DNA of 12,938 bases from GCA-2862545 sp047609825. GTDB taxonomy: Bacteria; Myxococcota_A; UBA796; GCA-2862545. The translations under genes were made by a program, and so were the position numbers. The stretch is taken from positions 1 through 12,938 of the forward strand of contig JBLFXJ010000233.1 in NCBI GenBank assembly GCA_047609825.1. The letters are read 5' to 3'. Shown here piece after piece: positions 1 to 5,737 of the stretch (positions are counted from its first letter, which is position 1; each line of letters begins with the position of its first letter). Under the pieces are notes generated by a model. The model was not told the origin of the DNA. It saw only the letters and a program-made list of their open reading frames with translations, and did not search any database.

Positions 1-8
1 CCGCGACC

Positions 9-764
9 GTGTGGATCGCGTGCCTGGCGTTCGCCATCAATGGCATCGCGTGGGTGCCCGCCGCGATCTGGCGCACCGAGAGGTTCTTCGACGCCGTCGG
101 GGCGCTCACATTCCTGTCGGTCGTGGGCGCCGCGGTCGCGGTTGGGCCCGGCGTGGGCAGAGGGTGGCTGCTCGCTGGAGCCGTGGCCGTGTGGGCGCTG
201 CGCCTGGGTTCGTTCCTCCTGCGCCGGGTGATGGCGGACGGGCGCGACGGCCGGTTCGACAGCCTCAAGCAGCACCCGGGGCGGTTCTTGGTGCCGTGGA
301 CGCTGCAGGCGCTGTGGGCCACGGCGGTAGCGCTGCCGGTGGTGGTCGTGGCGACGGACGCCCGGGCTCCCGCGCTGGGCTGGGTCGACGGGGTCGGGCT
401 CGCGCTGTGGGCGCTGGGGTTCGCCCTCGAGGTGGTGGCCGACGGTCAGAAGTCGGCGTTTCGAGCGAAGTTCGGCAACCGTGGCCGGTTCATCCAGCAC
501 GGGCTCTGTGCGTGGTCGCGGCACCCCAACTACTTCGGAGAGATCTTGCTGTGGACGGGGCTGTGCGTCGCGGCCTCGGGCAGCTTCACCGGCGGTCAAT
601 GGGTCGCGTGGGTGTCGCCGCTGCTCACCGCGCTGCTGCTCACCCGGGTCAGCGGAATCCCCCTGCTCGAGGCCCGGGCGGAGGAGCGATGGGGTGAGGA
701 ACCGGGATATCGGGAGTATGTGGCCAATACGCCGGTGCTGGTTCTCTGGCCGCCAAGGCGATGA
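9..764 (+). CDS. DUF1295 family membrane protein (steroid 5-alpha-reductase-like)
   Basis: A 251-residue multi-pass inner-membrane protein of the DUF1295 / steroid 5-alpha-reductase C-terminal superfamily. Hydrophobic segments lie near residues 4-20, 31-47, 52-72, 98-116, 126-142, 179-192 and 198-213. The diagnostic region is clear: ADGQKSAFRAKF (144-155), HGLCAWSRHPNYFGE (164-178) and SGIPLLEARAEERWG (215-229), followed by the terminal GYREYVANTP. In related enzymes the H-P-N-Y-F-G-E stretch helps bind the nicotinamide cofactor or substrate in the membrane. The substrate here is unknown; bacterial DUF1295 proteins are mostly uncharacterised. The GTG at 9 is the first start in the window, but the frame stays open to base 3, so the true start may lie upstream. 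The stop is one base from the stop of the convergent gene. Confidence 0.88.
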   Translation: MWIACLAFAINGIAWVPAAIWRTERFFDAVGALTFLSVVGAAVAVGPGVGRGWLLAGAVAVWALRLGSFLLRRVMADGRDGRFDSLKQHPGRFLVPWTLQALWATAVALPVVVVATDARAPALGWVDGVGLALWALGFALEVVADGQKSAFRAKFGNRGRFIQHGLCAWSRHPNYFGEILLWTGLCVAASGSFTGGQWVAWVSPLLTALLLTRVSGIPLLEARAEERWGEEPGYREYVANTPVLVLWPPRR

Positions 765-765
765 A

Positions 766-2298
766 TCACTGTCCGGCGAGGTAGCGTTCGAGCGCCTCGA
801 CCCGCTGCCGGAGCGCGGGCGGTGCGGCGGGCTCGGCGGCGAGGAAGCGCTGGTACAGCGACAGCGCATCGGGCAGGTCGCGCCGACGCTCGGCATTGGT
901 CGCCAAGTTGTACAGGGCCCCGGCCAGAGCGGGGTCGTGCTCCAGCGCCTGCCGCCAGGCCTGCTCTGCACCGGGCCCATCACCTAGGCCATCACGGCAG
1001 TTGCCCGCATTGAGCCAGGCGGAGGCCGCGCGCCGTGGGCTCAGCTCCGCGGCCCGCACGAACAGCGGCTCCGCGCCGGCGAGGTCTCCGGACTTGGCCC
1101 GATTGACAGCGAGGAGGAAGACCGGCGGCGCATAGTCTGGGGTGGAGTCGACGATCGCCGCGAGAAACGTCTCCTCGTCGGCCCAGTGTGCCGTGCGCCA
1201 TGTGGTTCGTAGCCCGAGGCCGACGGTGAGCAGCAGCACGGCCGCGAGCCCGATACGATGGGCCCGAATGCCCGCTGTCGCGACGGCCGCCGCCAGGCCC
1301 AGGCTCGGCAGGTACATCGCCTTCTCGGTGTATAGGAAGTCCGCGAATCGGCCGATGTTCAGCCATGGAAGGACTCCGATCTGCGCCCACAGCAGCCACG
1401 CAGCGATGTCTCGTCGGCCGCTGCGGGCGAGAGCGATGGCGCCGACGACCCATGCCGTGCCCAGCACCGCTCCGAGTGCGGTGCGGACGGTGGGTGCATC
1501 GGCCGTGACCAGCGGGTGGAGGGCCACCCCACCCCTCGGCCAGAACCCGGCCTCCGTCGCGGCGACGAGCACATGAGGAGCCGTCGAGAGCCAGCCTGTC
1601 GCGGACAGCTCGGTCAGCGGCGGAGCAGCTCCGAGCACGGCGGAGCGGGCGACGATCCACGCCACGACCAGTGTCGCGGTCGGCGCGGCACGACGGAGGG
1701 ACGCACCTCGCCCCCATGCCCAGTCCACCACCAGCACGAGCAGAGGCAGGACCACGGCCGATTCACGGCAGAGCAGCGCGCCGGAAAAGGCAGCGATCGC
1801 GCCGACGGGTCGGTCGCGGTGGTGGGCGACCAGACCGCCGAGCATGAACAGCGCACACAGAAGGGTGGACTGGCCATATACCCAGGCGATGGCCTCGCCA
1901 CGGGCCGGCGCGAGCCCCCAGAGCAGGGCCGCACACAGGGCGAGCGTCGTGTCACGGGTGAACACCCGCGTCGCGATCCCAGCGGCGGCAACACCGAGCG
2001 CACCGAGCGTCACGCTCACCGCGTGGTAGCCCGCTGGGGAGGCGCCGAAGACCGCGTACTGCAGCGCCAGGAGCGCCTTGGGGATCGGACGCCAGTAGGC
2101 CACCCGCTCCGGTCCATCCTCCGCCGGCAGCGAGCCGGTGAGGAAGTAGCCAGGGATCTCGGCGATGGACCGAATCGACGGGTCGTCCACCACCGTGGAG
2201 TGGCTGTCCCAGATCAGCGGGTTGTCCAGCGTGGACAGGTACGGGAGGGTGGTCGCAGCGAGCACGGCCAGCCCCGCCAGGAGCTCTCGCTTCCCCAT
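766..2298 (-). CDS. TMTC-like GT-C membrane glycosyltransferase with C-terminal TPR repeats
   Basis: A 510-residue protein with about ten hydrophobic segments (about residues 8-370) followed by a soluble TPR tail. The N-terminal loop DNPLIWDSHSTVVDDP (25-40) resembles the acidic first loop of GT-C enzymes that use polyprenyl-phosphate sugars. YWRPIPKALLAL (68-79), PARGEAIAWVYG (131-142), the CRES motif (177-180) and TEKAMYLPSLGLA (324-336) match the pattern of TMTC / DUF1736 proteins, which are O-mannosyltransferases in animals. Three TPR-like units follow at about 388-422, 425-457 and 459-491. The likely role is sugar transfer to exported proteins or glycans; donor and acceptor are unknown. 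The ATG at 2298 was preferred because the first hydrophobic helix follows at once. A longer in-frame start at 2445 would add a low-complexity Pro/Ser/Thr leader and run into the divergent DUF2277 gene. Neither start has a strong ribosome binding site. Confidence 0.8.
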   Translation of the reverse strand: MGKRELLAGLAVLAATTLPYLSTLDNPLIWDSHSTVVDDPSIRSIAEIPGYFLTGSLPAEDGPERVAYWRPIPKALLALQYAVFGASPAGYHAVSVTLGALGVAAAGIATRVFTRDTTLALCAALLWGLAPARGEAIAWVYGQSTLLCALFMLGGLVAHHRDRPVGAIAAFSGALLCRESAVVLPLLVLVVDWAWGRGASLRRAAPTATLVVAWIVARSAVLGAAPPLTELSATGWLSTAPHVLVAATEAGFWPRGGVALHPLVTADAPTVRTALGAVLGTAWVVGAIALARSGRRDIAAWLLWAQIGVLPWLNIGRFADFLYTEKAMYLPSLGLAAAVATAGIRAHRIGLAAVLLLTVGLGLRTTWRTAHWADEETFLAAIVDSTPDYAPPVFLLAVNRAKSGDLAGAEPLFVRAAELSPRRAASAWLNAGNCRDGLGDGPGAEQAWRQALEHDPALAGALYNLATNAERRRDLPDALSLYQRFLAAEPAAPPALRQRVEALERYLAGQ

Positions 2299-2321
2299 GC
2301 TGGTGGGCGGCGCTGACGGCG

Positions 2322-2341
2322 AGGGTGGCACGCGCCACCCT
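2322..2341. repeat. Perfect 8-bp inverted repeat in the divergent intergenic region
   Basis: The arms AGGGTGGC (2322-2329) and GCCACCCT (2334-2341) are perfectly complementary around the 4-base spacer ACGC. The repeat begins 24 bp upstream of the chosen start of the TMTC-like gene and 78 bp upstream of the DUF2277 start. It could be an operator for a dimeric repressor, or a hairpin in the leader of the minus-strand transcript. No T-tract follows, so it is not an obvious intrinsic terminator. If the glycosyltransferase starts at 2445 instead, the repeat is inside coding sequence. Confidence 0.4.
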
Positions 2342-2405
2342 ACCGCGACCGATGTGGCGTGCGCACCCCCTGGCTCCGACGTGCCCGTGCTGCGGGTACC
2401 CTCTG

Positions 2406-2414
2406 GGGAGGAGG
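2406..2414 (+). promoter_or_regulatory. Strong ribosome binding site of the DUF2277 gene
   Basis: The bases GGGGAGGAG followed by GG lie 4-12 bp before the ATG at 2419. They form a near-consensus Shine-Dalgarno sequence, so the gene starts at 2419 rather than at the earlier in-frame ATG at 2359. This also argues against extending the minus-strand neighbour to 2445. Confidence 0.65.
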
Positions 2415-2418
2415 GCCC

Positions 2419-2727
2419 ATGTGTCGCAACATCAAGCGCCTGCACAACCTGGCACCGCCGGCCACGGAAGCCGAGATCGCATCGTCAGCCCTGCAGTACG
2501 TCAGGAAGATCAGCGGGATGTCGAAGCCGTCGGAGGCGAACCGGGAGGCGTTCGAACGCGCGGTCGAGGCGATCACCCGCATCTCGGTGAACCTCGTGCA
2601 GGAGGAGCTGCAGACCCGCGTCGCCCCTCGGGATCGTGCGCTGGAGGCCGTCCGTGCCCGGGAGCGCGGAGTCGCTCGCGACGCGAGGATGCGTCAACGG
2701 ATCCTCGCCGAGGGAGCCGGGGAGTAG
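2419..2727 (+). CDS. DUF2277 family small protein
   Basis: A 102-residue soluble protein that opens with MCRNIKRLHNLAPPAT and continues with EIASSALQYVRKISGMSKPS (19-38) and REAFERAVEAI (42-52). This is the hallmark of DUF2277, a short family of unknown function that begins with the invariant Met-Cys-Arg-Asn-Ile-Lys. The Cys2, Arg3 and Asn4 block is intact. The C-terminal half (60-100) is charged, Arg/Glu-rich and probably helical, and looks less conserved. The gene starts at 2419 behind a strong ribosome binding site and diverges from the TMTC-like gene. Its last 34 bp overlap, tail to tail, the 3' end of the methyltransferase gene on the other strand. No function can be assigned. Confidence 0.88.
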   Translation: MCRNIKRLHNLAPPATEAEIASSALQYVRKISGMSKPSEANREAFERAVEAITRISVNLVQEELQTRVAPRDRALEAVRARERGVARDARMRQRILAEGAGE

Positions 2728-3338
2728 AGGTAGATCGGGCGCTGTCCAGCGGTGATGGTCGCGGTAGGCGTCCACCCCGACACCGGCTGGTGGTACGAGA
2801 CCACCCGCGCACCGGCCGGTAGAGAGCGCTCGAGGAAGCTCCGGAATCGGTCGGTGCCAACCGAGTACGGCGTGCCCCACACATAGACGGCGTCAAACCC
2901 GCTCAGGTCGGCGCCGTACAGGTCGCCGAGTCGCACCGTGGCGCCGCCGTCCCGTCCCAGCGCCAGCCTCGCCCACGCGATGCTGAACAGCAGTGGAGCG
3001 GCCTCGACGCCGGTGCAGGTGGCCCCCGTGGCGTCGCGCACAGCCCGGATCATCCGTCCATCCCCGGCACCCAGGTCGCAGAACCGTTCGCCCGGCTGGA
3101 GCGTGAGCGCGGCGAGGATGTACGGGAGGTCGGCCGTGGGGGTCGGCACCCATGGCGCGTGGGTCCAGCTCAGCCACAGAGCAGGGGCCGCGAGGAGGAG
3201 GCAGGCCAGCAACCACGGGATGGCCAGCTCTGGCGGGGCGAGCCACGCCGGCGTGAGCAGCACTGCGAGCATGACCGAGGTGAGCAGCAGGTCGCGCCGG
3301 CGGCCCGCTGCGACAGAGTGGTGGGGAGACGAGGGCAT
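2694..3338 (-). CDS. Membrane-anchored class I SAM-dependent methyltransferase (FAM173-like)
   Basis: A 214-residue protein with two hydrophobic helices at its N-terminus (about 17-34 and 39-57), followed by a compact Rossmann methyltransferase domain. SAM-binding motif I is CDLGAGDGRMI (87-97), the acidic end of strand 2 is GVEAAP (110-115), and a later strand reads GFDAVYVWGTP (147-157). The VPTP motif (64-67) just before motif I, the N-terminal membrane anchor and the small size recall the FAM173/ATPSCKMT lysine methyltransferases and their bacterial relatives. The substrate is unknown; a membrane protein or lipid is plausible. The ATG at 3338 was chosen because the anchor follows directly. 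Upstream extension to 3425 adds a Pro/Ala/Arg-rich segment that would overlap the divergent oleA-like start. The 3' end overlaps the DUF2277 gene by 34 bp. Confidence 0.8.
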   Translation of the reverse strand: MPSSPHHSVAAGRRRDLLLTSVMLAVLLTPAWLAPPELAIPWLLACLLLAAPALWLSWTHAPWVPTPTADLPYILAALTLQPGERFCDLGAGDGRMIRAVRDATGATCTGVEAAPLLFSIAWARLALGRDGGATVRLGDLYGADLSGFDAVYVWGTPYSVGTDRFRSFLERSLPAGARVVSYHQPVSGWTPTATITAGQRPIYLYSPAPSARIR

Positions 3339-3423
3339 CCGCCGAGCATACCGCGCGACCCGCTGGGCGTGAGGGGGCCGTGCGGCCGTGGGCGGGCTAG
3401 CTGGTGCCGCTGCGGGACGGTCC

Positions 3424-4440
3424 ATGCGCTACGAGCGGGTGCACATCCAGGCCATCGAGTACGTGGCGCCGACGATCGAGGTGACCACGGAGTCCCTCGA
3501 GCGGATGCTGGGACCGCTGTACCGTCGCCTCGGCCTGTCGCAGGGTCTGCTCGAGGCGCTCACCGGCGTGCGCGCGCGCCGGTTCTGGCCGGAGGGCACG
3601 AAGGCCCACGACGCAGGTGCCCAGGCTGCCCGCAGGGTGCTTGACCGCCATGGGGTGTCGGCCGATCGGATCGAGACGGTCGTGAGCACCTCGGTGTGCA
3701 AGGACTACCTTGAACCACCGATGGCCAGCCTGATCGCGGGTGATCTCGGGGTGGCCGACCACTGCCGCAACTTCGACGTGGGCCACGCCTGCCTCGGATT
3801 CATGAGCGGCATGCTCGCCGTGGCGAACATGATCGAGCTCGGTCAGATCGAGTACGGCCTGGTCATCGCCGGCGAGGGCAGTCGAGAGGTCACCGCAGCC
3901 ACGGTAAGGCGCCTGCTCAAGCCCGGGCAGACCTTCGGGTCGTTCAGCGAGAACCTCGCTACCCTCACGCTGGGGTCGATGGCGGTGGCCGCGCTGCTGG
4001 TGCACGAACGCCACAGCCAGCACGGCCACCAGCTGCTCGGCGGAGCGTCGCTGTCCGCGACCAACCACAGCCGCCTGTGCCTCGGCACGGCCACCTCGAT
4101 GAAGACCGACGCACCCACGCTCCTCCGCGAGGGCGTGAGCCTCGCGGGGCGCACCTGGCAGGCGGCCCAGGCCAACCTCGGCCTCCGGCCCGATGAGGTG
4201 CGCGAGTTCGTGCTCCACCAGGTCGGGCACGCGAACCACGAGGCGCTGATGAAGACGCTGGCGCTCCCGTCCGACAAGGTGCTGCGGCTGTACACCGACC
4301 ACGGCAACGTCGGTGCAGCAGGTGTGCCGTTCACCCTGGCCACGGCGGTGGAGCAGGGTCGGGTGAAGTCTGGCGACACCGCGGCCTTGATGGGTATCGG
4401 CAGCGGACTGAACTGCACGATGCTCGGCGTGCGGTGGTGA
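3424..4440 (+). CDS. oleA: OleA-family 3-oxoacyl-ACP synthase III-like condensing enzyme
   Basis: A 338-residue thiolase-superfamily protein of the FabH/OleA branch. OleA performs a non-decarboxylative Claisen condensation of two fatty acyl-CoAs to a beta-keto acid, the first step of head-to-head long-chain olefin synthesis. The catalytic residues are visible: Cys123 in HACLGFMSGM, His265 in FVLHQVGHAN, Asn295 in DHGNVGAAG and Glu97 in CKDYLEPP. From memory of the Xanthomonas campestris protein, these match Cys143, His285, Asn315 and Glu117 with a constant offset of 20. The DYLEP glutamate distinguishes OleA from ordinary FabH. The C-terminus ALMGIGSGLNCTML is also typical. The ATG at 3424 was preferred over the GTG at 3388 because it gives an N-terminus collinear with OleA; the preceding GGGACGG is a weak ribosome binding site. 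The gene leads a probable four-gene operon. No oleB, oleC or oleD is in the window, so the end product is uncertain. Confidence 0.82.
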   Translation: MRYERVHIQAIEYVAPTIEVTTESLERMLGPLYRRLGLSQGLLEALTGVRARRFWPEGTKAHDAGAQAARRVLDRHGVSADRIETVVSTSVCKDYLEPPMASLIAGDLGVADHCRNFDVGHACLGFMSGMLAVANMIELGQIEYGLVIAGEGSREVTAATVRRLLKPGQTFGSFSENLATLTLGSMAVAALLVHERHSQHGHQLLGGASLSATNHSRLCLGTATSMKTDAPTLLREGVSLAGRTWQAAQANLGLRPDEVREFVLHQVGHANHEALMKTLALPSDKVLRLYTDHGNVGAAGVPFTLATAVEQGRVKSGDTAALMGIGSGLNCTMLGVRW

Positions 4441-4457
4441 CCGGATAGAGTGAGCAT

Positions 4458-4462
4458 GGAGG
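4458..4462 (+). promoter_or_regulatory. Ribosome binding site of the TetR-like gene
   Basis: A perfect GGAGG lies four bases before the ATG at 4467. It fixes the start of the TetR-like protein, and therefore supports the view that the absence of a normal DNA-binding domain is not due to a misplaced start. Confidence 0.6.
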
Positions 4463-4466
4463 CACC

Positions 4467-5111
4467 ATGAGCGACGGCACGGACGGAGGCGGGTCGCGGC
4501 GGCGTCGCGCCGCCCAGCGCCTGCTCGGAGCAGCGGCCAGCGCCCTCGAGCGCGCCCGGGATCAGGCGCAGGATGTGCGACTGGATGTGGTCGAGCGCGC
4601 CACCAGCACAGCCGACATGCTCCTCATGGAGTCACAGCAGGTGACCTATGCCGAGCTGCACCGGCGGTTCACCGAGCGCGCTGAGCGGGGCGAGGGGGGC
4701 TTGGTCAGTGCCATCGAGGCCCTCGACGCGATGTGGGAGAATATCCGGCAGCTCCGCGCCGGGGCCCACGTGATCCTGGGCACGCTCTCCAGTACCCACG
4801 CATCCGTGCAAGACCGGCGTTCGCGGTTCGTTGTCGAGAGTACGGCGATGCTCGAAGATGCCATCCGCACAGTGTTCGCCGAAGACCTCGGGCACCTCGC
4901 CGTGCCGCCAGAGCGCATGGCCGTGCTGGTGCGCATCCTGCTCGAGGGCCTGGTTGTGGAGCTCGCGCAGGCGCGCACCCCGGCCGATGTGCGGGAGGTC
5001 GACCAGGCCTACGCCGACATGCGGGCGCTGTTCCAGCGGTTCGTGCTCCTCGGCGGCGAGGCGCCCCTCATCGAGGCCGTCGAGCTGGAGCCGATCGCGT
5101 TGCCGTGGTGA
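4467..5111 (+). CDS. TetR-like helical protein with degenerate DNA-binding domain
   Basis: A 214-residue, probably all-helical cytoplasmic protein. Residues 77-195 look like the ligand-binding domain of a TetR-family regulator; for example, RMAVLVRILLEGLVVELA (150-167) and DQAYADMRALFQRFVL (179-194) resemble the closing helices of that domain. Residues 40-64 (DVVERATSTADM onward) align without gaps to the TetR helix-turn-helix pattern of DIAARAGVSRGTLYRYF type. The Gly of the turn and the aromatic Tyr-x-Tyr-Phe end of the recognition helix are missing, replaced by LLMES. The N-terminus is Arg-rich (RRRR at 11-14). It may be a ligand-binding protein that has lost DNA binding, or an unrelated helical protein. 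It starts 26 bp after the oleA-like gene behind a good GGAGG, and overlaps the next gene by 4 bp. Confidence 0.6.
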   Translation: MSDGTDGGGSRRRRAAQRLLGAAASALERARDQAQDVRLDVVERATSTADMLLMESQQVTYAELHRRFTERAERGEGGLVSAIEALDAMWENIRQLRAGAHVILGTLSSTHASVQDRRSRFVVESTAMLEDAIRTVFAEDLGHLAVPPERMAVLVRILLEGLVVELAQARTPADVREVDQAYADMRALFQRFVLLGGEAPLIEAVELEPIALPW

Positions 5112-5722
5112 GTCGTCGGCTCGCACGGTCGGTCGCCGCAGGAGCCCTGGTCGTGTGTGCGGTCGGGCTCGTGTGGCTCGCATCGCCCACCGAGCGGTTG
5201 CACCGCTCGGCCGTGTCCGCCACGCCGTCGGTCGGGTCAGCTCCCCGTGGCCCATCGCCCATGTCGCTGCCCGCACCTCCGGGCGCGCCGAGTGAGACGG
5301 AGCCCGTCCGCACGGCGCATGCAGAGCGCGTCGAGGCGGTCGTCACATCGTGCGGACTGCCGGTGCGTACGTGGTGCGAGGGCGAGCGGTGCGTCGCACT
5401 GACCATCGGGCCAGATCTGGACCGGATCACCGGCTGGGCCGAGCTGGTCCTGGACAGCCCGCGGTTCGTACTCAGCACCGCTCTGCGCGATGTCGGGGTG
5501 CCGACCGGCGCCCTGCCGTGCGGTGGCGCCATCGCCGGATTGGTGCCCGGCGGCTCGGTACCGGCCATCGAGCTGGCGGATGGCACCGAGGTGTGGTGTG
5601 CGGCAGAGCCGGATTCGCTGGCCCTGTGCGACGCGGCGGCGCAGGCTGAGCTGGGGCCCGAAGCCGTCGGATTCACCGCACCCGATGTTCGCCGCCTGTC
5701 ATTCGCGCGCAACGATGGCTGA
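5108..5722 (+). CDS. Exported or membrane-anchored Cys-containing protein of unknown function
   Basis: A 204-residue protein not recognised as a known family. Two or more Arg residues at the start are followed by a hydrophobic helix (about 8-26) that acts as a signal peptide or anchor. A Pro/Ser/Ala-rich linker (35-66) leads to a compact domain with six cysteines (82, 90, 95, 138, 164, 174), consistent with disulfides in the periplasm. Short motifs include CGLPVRTWCEGERC (82-95) and ELADGTEVWCAAEPD (155-169). The GTG at 5108 overlaps the preceding TGA (GTGA), which indicates translational coupling to the TetR-like gene. It was chosen because the signal sequence begins there; the longer in-frame ORF upstream is only a shadow of the previous gene. 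The lipoprotein protease begins 15 bp downstream. Confidence 0.7.
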   Translation: MSRRLARSVAAGALVVCAVGLVWLASPTERLHRSAVSATPSVGSAPRGPSPMSLPAPPGAPSETEPVRTAHAERVEAVVTSCGLPVRTWCEGERCVALTIGPDLDRITGWAELVLDSPRFVLSTALRDVGVPTGALPCGGAIAGLVPGGSVPAIELADGTEVWCAAEPDSLALCDAAAQAELGPEAVGFTAPDVRRLSFARNDG

Positions 5723-5737
5723 CGCATCTCTGACGAA

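Noticed and set aside
1516..2316. A 266-codon plus-strand open frame opposite the TMTC-like gene
   Set aside because: Its translation is Arg/Gly/Gln-rich without motifs, whereas the minus strand encodes a coherent membrane protein with TPRs.
3339..3373. TATGCT on the minus strand (3345-3350) as a -10 box giving a leaderless methyltransferase transcript
   Set aside because: No matching -35 element is seen at the right spacing, and a single 6-base match is too weak to call.
3397..4302. A 301-codon minus-strand open frame opposite the oleA-like gene
   Set aside because: The plus strand carries the full catalytic set of a condensing enzyme; the antisense frame has shadow-like composition.
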